The notes below the pieces were generated by a model that worked only from the letters and a program-made list of their open reading frames with translations, was not told the origin of the DNA and searched no databases. A program made the position numbers and the translations under genes. Shown in pieces: positions 53,420 to 62,109 of a stretch of DNA of 64,000 nucleotides. The stretch covers positions 62,001 through 126,000 of the forward strand of contig NZ_JAGGJV010000007.1 of the NCBI RefSeq assembly GCF_017873135.1, given 5' to 3'. This stretch comes from Rhizobium herbae. GTDB taxonomy: Bacteria; Pseudomonadota; Alphaproteobacteria; Rhizobiales; Rhizobiaceae. The first letter of the stretch is position 1. The number at the start of each line of letters is the position of its first letter.

Positions 53420-53550
53420 TTACCTGCGAATGACCGATGACAGGGCAAAAGCCGTGAGGGTGTCCCGCACCCCGGGAAGTGCGGAAATTTCCTGCCAGAC
53501 CAGCCTGATACGGTCGGCCTCCGTCGCTGTTGGACGCGACCATGAGCCAG
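53420..53550 (-). pseudogene. possible AsnC/Lrp-type regulator C-terminal remnant
   Basis: A minus-strand frame reads EADRIRLVWQEISALPGVRD followed by TLTAFALSSVIRR and a stop. The pattern of a conserved Trp-containing helix, LPGV and a final beta strand is typical of the end of Lrp/AsnC-type regulators. No DNA-binding part is found upstream, so only a fragment remains. The identification is tentative. Confidence 0.35.
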
Positions 53551-53777
53551 GCGCCCGCTGAGAGCACCAGGAAAGGCATAGCCATATTGACGCCAAACTG
53601 TCTCAAGCCGAACCTTATCGGCGGCGATGACGTTGAAGGTGATATTCCTGCGTATACGGCACCGCCTTACATTCGAGACGCGATGAGAATCCAAAATCGG
53701 ACGCATTTGTCTCTATCAATCCACCAGGAATTGCGCATCTCGTCACCGTGCTTCTTGCCATGCAAATCGCATCGAAT

Positions 53778-54029
53778 CTAGACGATATCGAGCCACGTCT
53801 TCTCTAAAAAAGATCGCGCCATTGCTTGGACGGTCTGCTCGATGCGGCGGCCATCGGCCTGATAGAGTTCGAATTCGTATGCGTTCCTGATCAAAAAGGA
53901 TCGAGCCCTTCGAGCCATAAATCTGCATGCGATACAGCCTTTGCGGCCCCAGGCAGCTCGATTGGCCATCAACACGCAGGAAATGCCCATATAACCCGTG
54001 CCGATCAGGCCGACGCCCAATGGTTTCAT
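53778..54029 (-). pseudogene. decayed Gfo/Idh/MocA-type oxidoreductase remnant
   Basis: MKPLGVGLIGTGYMGISCVL at the start is the NAD-binding Rossmann motif of the family. After about 25 codons the sequence jumps to a later part of the protein (MQIYGSKGSILFDQER in one frame, FELYQADGRRIEQTV in another) and stops. An internal deletion and at least one frameshift have destroyed the gene. The family oxidises sugars and inositols. Confidence 0.65.
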
Positions 54030-54171
54030 CGTTACCATCTTGCTGTCGGTGTGCGGGCACGTGTCGTCAGACCCTTTGGTGGGATCCTTCAATGCACGAA
54101 CCAACAACCTATGGGGCGATTGGTGATTTCGAGCCGGGCTTTGCGGCGATGGACAGAGAGGAAGTCATCAA

Positions 54172-55110
54172 TCAGACATTCTTCAGGTAATCAACCCAGC
54201 GTGGATCCTGCATGACGGCGCGGGCGCGCATGTGCTTCCAGGCGCCGTATTTGTAGAAATCGAAATCGAGCGCCGAGACAACCTTCTGGACCATGGACCA
54301 GGTGGACCATTTTATGTCGGCGAGCGCCTGATGCACAACGAGGCGCGCTTTCATCCGGGGATCGAAGCGGCCGAAATACTCCTCGATCACTTCGTTTTGC
54401 ACCGAATCGGAAAAGAACATCTCGCCGCACCAGATGCCGATATCGTAGCAGCGGTCGTTGTTGGAGGCGTATTCGTAGTCGATGAGCATCAGCGACCTGT
54501 CTTCGGCGACCATGAAATTGCCTGCCATCGGATCGTTGAAGCAGGCAACGAGATCGATGCCGGAGGCTTCGAGCGCCGAGCGCGCCAGCCGATATTGCTT
54601 ATAAAGCCAGGCAAAATCGAGCGGAAAGGCGCCACCCAGTTCGCGTACCTGTTCGATATGCTCGTCGATCATGTCGAAGATCGTCTTGGTCAGTGGCAGT
54701 TTTCCGGAATCGTTGAAGGTGCGGTAGAGCCCGACGACCGATTTGCGCACAGCCGGGTCCTGGAAATCGCGGTTGGTGCAGGCGCGCCGGCCTTCGATGA
54801 AATCGGTGATCTCCACACCCCTGTCAGCGAGGTATTCGTAAATCCTCGGGCCGATGCCGAGCTCCTGCGCCCGGCGGCTGGCATCCAGCGCCGCGTTGCG
54901 GTCGATGAACATCTCGGTGCCGCGGCCGGGAACCTTGACGAAGAACCGGCCCTGTTCGCCGGCAATCCTGACCCGCCAGTTGGAATTGCTGATACCACCG
55001 TGCACCGGGCCGTAATGGAGTTCGCGCCCCGACCACGGTTCAATCTCGCGCAGCAGGGATTCGATCTCTGCTTCCGCCTCGTTTGCCGCTTCTCCCAATC
55101 GTTTTTCCAT
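54172..55110 (-). CDS. choline/ethanolamine kinase-like phosphotransferase
   Basis: ATG 55110 gives 312 residues. The aminoglycoside-phosphotransferase/choline-kinase fold is clear: a glycine loop (GPVHGGISNSNWRV), Brenner-type motif FNDPMAGN (191-198) with catalytic Asp193, and the metal motif LIDYEYASNN (Asp211), which is the choline-kinase version. There is no signal peptide. It is the last gene of the operon starting at 63693, 11 bases after a second kinase. It probably phosphorylates the alcohol of an imported amino alcohol or its breakdown product. Confidence 0.82.
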   Translation of the reverse strand: MEKRLGEAANEAEAEIESLLREIEPWSGRELHYGPVHGGISNSNWRVRIAGEQGRFFVKVPGRGTEMFIDRNAALDASRRAQELGIGPRIYEYLADRGVEITDFIEGRRACTNRDFQDPAVRKSVVGLYRTFNDSGKLPLTKTIFDMIDEHIEQVRELGGAFPLDFAWLYKQYRLARSALEASGIDLVACFNDPMAGNFMVAEDRSLMLIDYEYASNNDRCYDIGIWCGEMFFSDSVQNEVIEEYFGRFDPRMKARLVVHQALADIKWSTWSMVQKVVSALDFDFYKYGAWKHMRARAVMQDPRWVDYLKNV

Positions 55111-55121
55111 GGCTTGATCTC

Positions 55122-56093
55122 TCAGAGTGTGCGGAGCATGGCTTCGAAACGCGGATTGCGCAGCGCCATCCGGCAGCGCAACAGGCGCCATTGCGCATAT
55201 TTCAGGAATTCGACGCCGCCACGCGGTGAAACCGTGTCCATCAGCGTTCCCCACACGCCCCAGAAGAGATCGTCGGCAATGGCGTAAAGGCGGCAGCGGT
55301 TGAGCGATCTCTGGCGAAATTGCCCCTCGAAGATCTCGAGCGCCGGCTGCATTTCACTGTCGAACTGAAAGGCCTCGTTGAGCAGGATACCGATGTCGTA
55401 GAACGGATCGACATTGCGGGCCTCGTCGAAGTCGACCAGCTGCACCGCGCCATCCGGCGCGATCATAATGTTGGAAGCAAGGCCGTCGGCATGGGCAGGT
55501 TTTGGATCGAAGCCGCTGGCGATGATCGCCGCCTCGATATCGCCGACACACTCGCGCATCCACCAACCGTCAGCGGCAACCTCTGCGATGGCCGCATCGC
55601 CCAGCGCTTTCTCGGCGAAGCGGATACGGTCGAACACCGTCCACGTTTCGCCAAACGGTGTACTGCCGTGAAGGGTCTTCTTGGCCGCAATGGCATGCTC
55701 CAGAATGTCCGGCTTGCGCAGATCATCCATCCGGGCGGTGCGCCAGCTTTCCGGAAGAAGGTCGAAAACGACCGCGGACATCGGCGCGCTGTGCCAAAGG
55801 GGTGCCGGCGTCAGGCCCAGGGTTGAAGCCTGACGCGCGGCGGTAACGGACCTGTCCAGATCGATGAAATCCGACTGGTCCGCATGGAGAATTTTCAGGA
55901 AACAGGTGGCGGGCGCATCCCCTTTGGCAACGAACCAGTTCTGGCTGTCGACCGCGCGGTGCGTCGGCGAGGCGACGCCGGGAATGCCCGGCGTATAGCG
56001 CATGTCGGCGTTTTTCCAGTCCGGAACGGCACGGATGGCGGCTTCCGCCGCCCTCTCATCCGCCGTCGATGCTTGCCCGAGTGCCTTCACCAT
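55122..56093 (-). CDS. phosphotransferase-fold kinase (aminoglycoside phosphotransferase family)
   Basis: The 323-residue protein has the same fold as its downstream neighbour. The catalytic loop is HADGLASN (201-208) and the metal motif LVDFDEARNVDPFYDIGIL starts at 219. The N-terminal lobe has CFLKILHADQSDFIDLDRSV. C-terminal sequences of the two kinases end alike (KYAQWRLLRCRMALRNPRFE here; KYGAWKHMRARAVMQDPRWV there), suggesting an old tandem duplication or a heterodimer. It lies nine bases after the M20 hydrolase gene. Confidence 0.8.
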   Translation of the reverse strand: MVKALGQASTADERAAEAAIRAVPDWKNADMRYTPGIPGVASPTHRAVDSQNWFVAKGDAPATCFLKILHADQSDFIDLDRSVTAARQASTLGLTPAPLWHSAPMSAVVFDLLPESWRTARMDDLRKPDILEHAIAAKKTLHGSTPFGETWTVFDRIRFAEKALGDAAIAEVAADGWWMRECVGDIEAAIIASGFDPKPAHADGLASNIMIAPDGAVQLVDFDEARNVDPFYDIGILLNEAFQFDSEMQPALEIFEGQFRQRSLNRCRLYAIADDLFWGVWGTLMDTVSPRGGVEFLKYAQWRLLRCRMALRNPRFEAMLRTL

Positions 56094-56102
56094 CCCACTC
56101 CT

Positions 56103-57389
56103 TCAGTCTGCGGTTTTCAGGATGTTGCCGTTGATGCAGAATTTCCACAGCATGGCGGCAAGGATTTCCGTGCCCAGCAACCGGTCTTCCGGCGTGGTGA
56201 ATTCCGTCGGGTGGTGGATGACGCCGCCGACGCTCGGCACAGCGATGACGACTGCCGGGGAAACGGCCGTCATGCTGATGGCGTCATGTCCGCCGATGGT
56301 GTCGAGAAGCAGGGTTTCGAGGCCGAAGCCGGCCGCCGTATCCCGGGCAAGGGCCACCAGTCCTTCGTCCATGATGTCGGCGCGGCGACGATCGATCGCG
56401 CGAATCTCGAAGCCGACATCCGCTTTTTGGGCGCAGATCCCGGCCTTCTCGTTGAGTTTGGTTTCCGCCCAGGCAAGCACATCAGGCTTGGCAGAGCGCA
56501 GTTCGATGAACATCACCGCCTCGCCGGGCACCACGTTGGGGGAATTCGGATAGACCTCGAGACGACCGCAGGAGGTATGCAGGTCGATCCCTGCCTGATC
56601 GGCAAAGCCCTTCAGCTCGGCAATCAGGTAGGCCGCGGCCAGAAGCGCATCATGGCGCTCGGCCATCGGCGTCGGGCCGGTATGGGCCTGGCGGCCGATG
56701 AAGGCGAGCCGGTATTTGACATTGCCCCAGAAGCGGTTGAACACGGCAAAGCGCATACCCTTCTTTTCCAGCTCGGCGGAACCCTCGATATGCAACTCGA
56801 TCAGGGCATCGGGAACAACCGGGCCGTAAGTCCCTGCATAACCGATGTCGTCCAGAGCGTCCTTCACGGAAATGCCGTCGCCATCCTTGCGAGCCAGCGC
56901 GAAATCGATGGAAAGCTCACCGGCGTTGAAACCGCTGCCGAGAAGACTCGGCTGGAAACGGGCGCCTTCCTCATTGGTCCAGTTGACAATGCAGAAGTTC
57001 ACTTTCGGTGTCACGCCGGTCTTCGCAACATGCTTGCGGATGGCATCGATGGCCGCGCAGGCGGCGATCACCCCATAGGCGCCATCGAAGCGGCCGCCGT
57101 TCGGCTGGCTGTCGAGGTGCGACCCGCTCATGACCAGAGGTGCACCCGGCCCGGCCCAGTCGAGGAAGCCGTACATGTTGCCCATCGGGTCTTTCTCGAG
57201 GCGCAGGCCCGAATTCTTCAGCCAGTTCGCCAGCCAGTCGCGGGCCGCCTTGTCTTCCTGAGACAGGGTCAGCCGCGTCATCGCGCCGCCCGGTCCGCCG
57301 CCGAAGGCGGAGACCTCCTCCATCATCCGGTGCAGGGTTTCGGCATCGACCTGCGGCAGGGACGCGGGCTCATTGCGGGTTTCAAGCAT
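56103..57389 (-). CDS. M20-family Zn hydrolase (N-carbamoyl-L-amino acid hydrolase / allantoate amidohydrolase type)
   Basis: The 428-residue protein has the M20C metal set: His91 in MSGSHLDSQPNGGRFDGAYG (with Asp102), the adjacent Glu pair in NWTNEEGARF (140-141) and a late GGVIHHPTEFT. The dimerisation lid domain is present (RQAHTGPTPMAERHDALLAA). Family members split carbamoyl or ureido groups from amino acids, or allantoate. Its start overlaps the DeoR stop by eight bases. It probably frees an amine or amino acid that the following kinases phosphorylate. Confidence 0.88.
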   Translation of the reverse strand: MLETRNEPASLPQVDAETLHRMMEEVSAFGGGPGGAMTRLTLSQEDKAARDWLANWLKNSGLRLEKDPMGNMYGFLDWAGPGAPLVMSGSHLDSQPNGGRFDGAYGVIAACAAIDAIRKHVAKTGVTPKVNFCIVNWTNEEGARFQPSLLGSGFNAGELSIDFALARKDGDGISVKDALDDIGYAGTYGPVVPDALIELHIEGSAELEKKGMRFAVFNRFWGNVKYRLAFIGRQAHTGPTPMAERHDALLAAAYLIAELKGFADQAGIDLHTSCGRLEVYPNSPNVVPGEAVMFIELRSAKPDVLAWAETKLNEKAGICAQKADVGFEIRAIDRRRADIMDEGLVALARDTAAGFGLETLLLDTIGGHDAISMTAVSPAVVIAVPSVGGVIHHPTEFTTPEDRLLGTEILAAMLWKFCINGNILKTAD

Positions 57390-58146
57390 AAATCACCTTC
57401 ACTTGCGCCTCCTCAAGCTTTTCAAGGAAATCTGCCCGCGGAGGTGCATCGGTGATGAGCAGATCGACGTCACGAAAATTATAGGTGCAGAAGTTGCCCT
57501 GGCGGCCAAACTTGCTGCTGTCGGCCAGCATCACGACCTGCTTGGCGTGGCGGCGCAGCGCCCGGCGCACCAGCGCCTCGTCCTCGCCGAGATCCATGAA
57601 TCCGAGATTGACATCAACCGTCACCGCACTGACGAAGGCGATATCAAACAGATGTTCGCGGATGACATTGAGGGTATCGGTGCCGAGAAACGCCCGGTAG
57701 CTCGGACGCAGAATGCCGCCGACGGCGACCACGTTGCTTGATTCTACCGCCGATAGCGTCTGGATGATATCCAGCGAGTTGGTGTAGACGTTGATCAGCG
57801 GCCGATCGACCAGATAGCGCGACAGCGCCAGCATCGTCGTACCGCTGTCGAGGAAGATCTTGGTGTGGTCGCGCAGATGTTTTGCGGCCAGTGACGCGAT
57901 CTTTGCCTTTTCACGGGCATTGACGCGCATGCGCTGCGAAATCGGCTGGTCGGCATCCCGGCGCGGCGTCACGCCGCCGCCATAGATGCAGCGCAGGTGC
58001 CCTTCCATTTCAAGCTGCTTCAGGTCCCGGCGCACCGTTTCCGGACTGACGGAAAACTCCATCGCCAGCTCCTTGACCGTGACCCGGCCATGCTTGGCCA
58101 GCTCTTCGAGAATGTGTTGCAGACGAGTCTGGGGATGATCGGTCAT
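57382..58146 (-). CDS. DeoR-family transcriptional regulator
   Basis: ATG 58146 gives a normal 254 residues; the frame to 58251 lacks homology. The helix-turn-helix is RVTVKELAMEFSVSPETVRR with the following YGGGVTPRRD, and the phosphosugar-binding-like domain has FLDSGTTMLALSRYL and the late MLADSSKFGRQG. DeoR repressors sense phosphorylated intermediates, which agrees with the two kinases in the same operon. Repeated TTGTGG boxes ahead of the first gene (63.7-64 kb) are candidate binding sites. Confidence 0.9.
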   Translation of the reverse strand: MTDHPQTRLQHILEELAKHGRVTVKELAMEFSVSPETVRRDLKQLEMEGHLRCIYGGGVTPRRDADQPISQRMRVNAREKAKIASLAAKHLRDHTKIFLDSGTTMLALSRYLVDRPLINVYTNSLDIIQTLSAVESSNVVAVGGILRPSYRAFLGTDTLNVIREHLFDIAFVSAVTVDVNLGFMDLGEDEALVRRALRRHAKQVVMLADSSKFGRQGNFCTYNFRDVDLLITDAPPRADFLEKLEEAQVKVIYA

Positions 58147-58260
58147 AAGGGGTTTCCCGGTCACAGGCCCATCGGCAAGTCTGTCGAACCAGCGTGTCCC
58201 GTCGCGGTGGCTGCTGTTTTCTTCATCCGATCCTCCCGGGTTTCGATGCAATTTGCGGTT

Positions 58261-60084
58261 TCAAGCTGCCGCATGGGTAAGCGTGTTTTCTACCAAAAAG
58301 CAAGCAGCCAGGTCCTTTCCGCCGCGGGCAGTCAAAACCGGGCTTTGCTGGTGACAGCGGCCGAATGCGTTCGGGCAGCGACTGGTGAAACTGCAGCCGG
58401 GCGGCAGGTCGATCGGGCTTGGCGGCTCTCCTTCCAGCAGGCAATCCTCCGGCTTGTAACGGCGCTCCTCCAGCGTCGGCACGGCACTGAGCAAGGCCTT
58501 GGTGTAGGGATGGCCGGGATCGAAGAACAGCCGGCTGTTGTCGGCTATCTCGACGACTTCGCCGAGATACATCACGGCAACGCGATTGCAGACGCGCCGG
58601 ACCATCGCCAGATCGTGGGAGATGTAGACATAGGTCAGGCCGTGCTGAACCTGCAACTGCTCGAACAGCTTCAGCAGCTTGAACTGCTCGGTCTGGTCGA
58701 GCGACGACAGCGTCTCGTCCATGATCAGCACCTTCGGTTCCAGCACCATGGCGCGGGCGACGTTGACGCGCTGGCGCTGGCCGGCGCTCAAGCCCAGCGG
58801 CAGCTCGTCGTAGAGCGCGCCGGGCAGGCCGACCTCATGCATCACGGAGAGCACGCGGTCGCGCAATTGCTCGCCCCTAGCGATGCCATGGGTCTTCAGC
58901 GGCTCCTCGATGATGGCCCCGATGGCGGTTCTCGGCGGCAGCGAATTGAACGGATCCTGCAGCACCAGCTGGAAATCGCGCCGGAATTTCAGAAGCCCCT
59001 TGCCGGACAGCCTGGCGATATCCTGCCCGTCGCAGAGAACATGGCCGCTATCGGGCCGTTCCAGCCGGCTGAGCAGGCGCATGAGGGTGGACTTGCCGCA
59101 GCCGGATTCGCCGACGATGCCGAAGTTCTCACCTGGAAAGACGTCGAAAGTGACGTTCCGAACGGCACGCACGGTGCTGTAGCTGGCAAAGGTGCCACGC
59201 TTGCGCACCCGGTAGGATCGCGTCGCATCCAGAATGCTGATGATCGGCTCGCGGCTCTGGGCCGGTGGGTCGATGGCGACCGCTTCGCTCGTCCAGATCT
59301 TCGGAATCTGGCTGATCAGCTCGCGGGTATAGGGATGCTGCGGCGTGGCGACGAGTGCCTTTGTCACCTGCCGCTCGACGACCCGGCCTTCGGCGAGAAC
59401 CAGGATCTGATCGGCGGCATCGCTCACCAGCGGCAGCGACGAGGATATGAACACGATCGCCGTATCGAAGCGCGTTGTCAGCTCGCGCATCAGGCGCAGC
59501 ACCTGGGCGGCAACCGTGACATCCAATGGCTGGGTGACGTTGTCGGCGACGAGGAAGGCGGGGTTGCTGACGAGCGCATCGACGATCAGGGCACGCTGCA
59601 TCATGCCGCCGCTGAACTGCGAGGGATATTCATGGTAGCGCATCTGCGGTGAGGGGATGCGCACAGCACCCAGCAGATCGATGACCCGTTTCCTGGCTTC
59701 GTCGTGCGGAACTTCCGGCGCGATCGCCCGCAGCTTCTCGACGATCTGCTGGCCGACCGGCAAAGTCGGGTCAAGCGCGCCCGCCGGATTGGCGCCGACA
59801 TAGGCGATCTCGCGGCGCAGCGTCCGTAGCTTCTGTGCCGGCAGGTCGAGAATGTTCTGTGATTTGTAGATCACCGATCCAGACGTGACCTTCAGCGGCG
59901 GGTCGATCCAGTTGACCAGCGCACGCGAGAGCACCGTCTTGCCGGCGCCGCTGGCGCCGATGATGCCGAGAATTTCGCGCGGGGCCAGATCGAAGCCGAT
60001 GCCGGAAATGATCGGGCGTATGCCACCGCCCGTTTCCAGGCCGACGCTCAGATCGCGAACCTTGAGAAGCGGTGTGCCGGTCAT
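58261..60084 (-). CDS. peptide-type ABC transporter double ATPase with degenerate first nucleotide site
   Basis: ATG 60084 overlaps the permease stop by four bases; the much longer frame to 60768 is a shadow of the permease. The 607-residue chain has two nucleotide-binding domains. The second is canonical (GESGCGKST 325-333, LQDPFNSLPP, LSAGQRQR, LIMDETLSSLD, ISHDL). The first keeps Walker A GASGAGKT (43-50) and FSGGMMQR. It has Ala98 at the Q-loop, Asn182 at the Walker B Glu (VADNVTQPLD) and Ser215 at the H-loop His (FISSSL). It energises the permeases at 60-62 kb. Confidence 0.9.
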   Translation of the reverse strand: MTGTPLLKVRDLSVGLETGGGIRPIISGIGFDLAPREILGIIGASGAGKTVLSRALVNWIDPPLKVTSGSVIYKSQNILDLPAQKLRTLRREIAYVGANPAGALDPTLPVGQQIVEKLRAIAPEVPHDEARKRVIDLLGAVRIPSPQMRYHEYPSQFSGGMMQRALIVDALVSNPAFLVADNVTQPLDVTVAAQVLRLMRELTTRFDTAIVFISSSLPLVSDAADQILVLAEGRVVERQVTKALVATPQHPYTRELISQIPKIWTSEAVAIDPPAQSREPIISILDATRSYRVRKRGTFASYSTVRAVRNVTFDVFPGENFGIVGESGCGKSTLMRLLSRLERPDSGHVLCDGQDIARLSGKGLLKFRRDFQLVLQDPFNSLPPRTAIGAIIEEPLKTHGIARGEQLRDRVLSVMHEVGLPGALYDELPLGLSAGQRQRVNVARAMVLEPKVLIMDETLSSLDQTEQFKLLKLFEQLQVQHGLTYVYISHDLAMVRRVCNRVAVMYLGEVVEIADNSRLFFDPGHPYTKALLSAVPTLEERRYKPEDCLLEGEPPSPIDLPPGCSFTSRCPNAFGRCHQQSPVLTARGGKDLAACFLVENTLTHAAA

Positions 60085-61001
60085 GATTTGCCTCCGTAGA
60101 TGCGATTGCGGGCCCGTTCGAGCGATGCGCCCATCAGGTTGATGCTGGTCAGGCACAGACAAAGAAAAACACCGGGCATGGTGGCGATCCACCAGGCATT
60201 GAGCAGGTATTTGCGGCCGTCGGCGATGATGTTGCCGAAGGTGGGCGTCGGCGGTTGAACGCCCAGACCGATGAAGCCGAGGATGGATTCGAAGATCATC
60301 ATCCGGGCGACATCGAGCGCCGAGACGAAAATGATCGGCGGCAGCACCAGTGGGGCCAGCAGGCGCACCATGATGCGGAAATCCGATGCGCCGTAGATTT
60401 CGGCGGCGCGCACATATTCCCGCTTGCGCTCGGTCATCACGACACTGCGGGTAACGCGGGCATAGACCGGCCAGCTCGACAGCCCGAGGACGAGGATGAT
60501 CGCCGGGATGGTCGGGCGCGAAACGCCGAGCACGGTGATGGCGAGGATGATCATCGGGATCGACAGCTGGGCATCCGTCAGGCGCATGATCACCATGTCG
60601 ACGCGGCCGCCATAGTAACCCGCAACGGTGCCGAGCGAGCAGCCGATGATCAGCATGAGGACAACGGTGGAAAGACCGATAAACAGCGAGTAGCGCAGGC
60701 CGACGAGACTGCGCACCAGCATGTCGCGGCCGATCTGGTCGGTGCCGAGCGGCGCCGTCCAGCTCCATTTGTCGCCCATGAACGGCGGCGCATGCAAGCG
60801 GGTGGCGACGCTCATCTTGGTCGGGTCGATGCCGCTCAGTTCCGGATAGAGCAGGGCTGCCAGCACCAGCACGGTGAAGATGATCGCGCCGACGCGGAAT
60901 TCGTTGGAGGCAAGGGCAATCCGCCAGATGCGCCGGGCAACCGAAGCACCGCGTTGTGTGGGAACCGGGATTACCGGGATGTCTGTCTCGGTCACGCTCA
61001 T
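60081..61001 (-). CDS. peptide-type ABC transporter permease (DppC)
   Basis: The 306-residue membrane protein has a cytoplasmic N-terminus followed by helix one, then PLGTDQIGRDMLVRSLVGLR and the docking loop EYVRAAEIYGASDFRIMVRL. The C-terminal GLGVQPPTPTFGNIIADGRK is typical. Its ATG shares a base with the DppB stop (TGATG), so the two are translationally coupled. Confidence 0.92.
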   Translation of the reverse strand: MSVTETDIPVIPVPTQRGASVARRIWRIALASNEFRVGAIIFTVLVLAALLYPELSGIDPTKMSVATRLHAPPFMGDKWSWTAPLGTDQIGRDMLVRSLVGLRYSLFIGLSTVVLMLIIGCSLGTVAGYYGGRVDMVIMRLTDAQLSIPMIILAITVLGVSRPTIPAIILVLGLSSWPVYARVTRSVVMTERKREYVRAAEIYGASDFRIMVRLLAPLVLPPIIFVSALDVARMMIFESILGFIGLGVQPPTPTFGNIIADGRKYLLNAWWIATMPGVFLCLCLTSINLMGASLERARNRIYGGKS

Positions 61002-61981
61002 CAGTATTCCAGCCTTGGATCGATCATAGTGGCAATCAGGTCGACTGCGATGTTGATGAAAACGAAGATCGCGCTGGTGACGATGGCGATCCCCTGGATC
61101 AGTGGGAAGTCACGCTGCAGCACGGCGGTGATGGTCAGAAGGCCGAGGCCCGGATAGTCGAAGATGAATTCGACGACGAGGACACCGCCCAGCAGGCCGC
61201 TGATCTGGATGCCGATCAGGTTCAAAAGCGGCACCGAGGCATTGCGCAGCGCATGGGCGACGATGATGCGGCTGCGGCTGAGGCCGCGCACGTTTCCGAC
61301 GGCGATGAAGGGCTCCATCATGACGCCGGCGACAGACCCGGTCAGTGTCCGGATCAGCACCGGCGCCAGTTCGACGGCAAGAACGATGGCAGGCAGGATG
61401 GTATAGGCAAAACCGCCATAGCCGATGGCGGGCAGCCAGCCGAGCTGGACCGACAAAAGCATCGCAAGGACGATGCCGAGCCAGAAGTTGGGCAGCGATA
61501 TGAAGATCGAGGAAATATAGAAAGCCACGCGGTCCGGCCAGCGCCCGGGCGCCAGTCCGCCGGGAATGCCGACGAGGAACGAGAAGACCAGGGCGAAGAG
61601 TATGGCAAGGCCACCGAGTTGCAGCGTCATCGGCAGGGTTTCGCCGATCAGGGTGAGCACTTCGGCCCGTTCGCCGCGGGTGGAATCACCGAAGCTGGAA
61701 CCGCCCGTGGACGCGCCGCTTGCGGGCCGCACGAAGGATTGTCCAAGATCGCCCCTAACCACGCCGCCCATGTAGCGACCGAACTGCACCAGGATCGGAT
61801 CGCGCAGGCCCATGTCCTTAGCGATCTGCTCGATCAGCGCTTCCGGCGCCATACCGCCGGCCATCAGCCGGACCGGGTCGCCCGGAACCACACGCAGCAG
61901 CGTGAAGATCAGCAGCGTCACCAGAAAGACGATCAATGCGCCTTGCGCCAGCCGGCGAACCAGAAAACTGAGAACGAACAT
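61001..61981 (-). CDS. peptide-type ABC transporter permease (DppB)
   Basis: ATG 61981 has CAGGA seven bases upstream; a TTG at 61999 is the longer alternative. The 326-residue protein starts MFVLSFLVRRLAQGALIVFL and shows VVPGDPVRLMAGGMAPEALI and GDLGQSFVRPASG. The docking loop is VGNVRGLSRSRIIVAHALRN. It follows the binding-protein gene after 128 bases without a terminator. Confidence 0.9.
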   Translation of the reverse strand: MFVLSFLVRRLAQGALIVFLVTLLIFTLLRVVPGDPVRLMAGGMAPEALIEQIAKDMGLRDPILVQFGRYMGGVVRGDLGQSFVRPASGASTGGSSFGDSTRGERAEVLTLIGETLPMTLQLGGLAILFALVFSFLVGIPGGLAPGRWPDRVAFYISSIFISLPNFWLGIVLAMLLSVQLGWLPAIGYGGFAYTILPAIVLAVELAPVLIRTLTGSVAGVMMEPFIAVGNVRGLSRSRIIVAHALRNASVPLLNLIGIQISGLLGGVLVVEFIFDYPGLGLLTITAVLQRDFPLIQGIAIVTSAIFVFINIAVDLIATMIDPRLEY

Positions 61982-62109
61982 GTCATATCCTGACAGCAAT
62001 CGGAGCGAACGGCCCTGAAGGGAGACGGTCGCTATCGTTTGTTGGCATCATGAGCGAAACGGAAGCTCTGCGGCGCCGGTATCCGCGCCGCAGAAAATGC
62101 AAGCCAGCG

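Noticed and set aside
54093-54190. short plus-strand frame ending EEVINQTFFR
   Set aside because: It contains a protein-like stretch, but it is only about 30 codons, lacks a ribosome site and I could not assign it; it may be another relic.
60085-60768. N-terminal extension of the double ATPase frame
   Set aside because: The extension is an out-of-frame reading of the DppC gene; the ATPase start at 60084 overlaps the permease stop in the usual ATGA manner.
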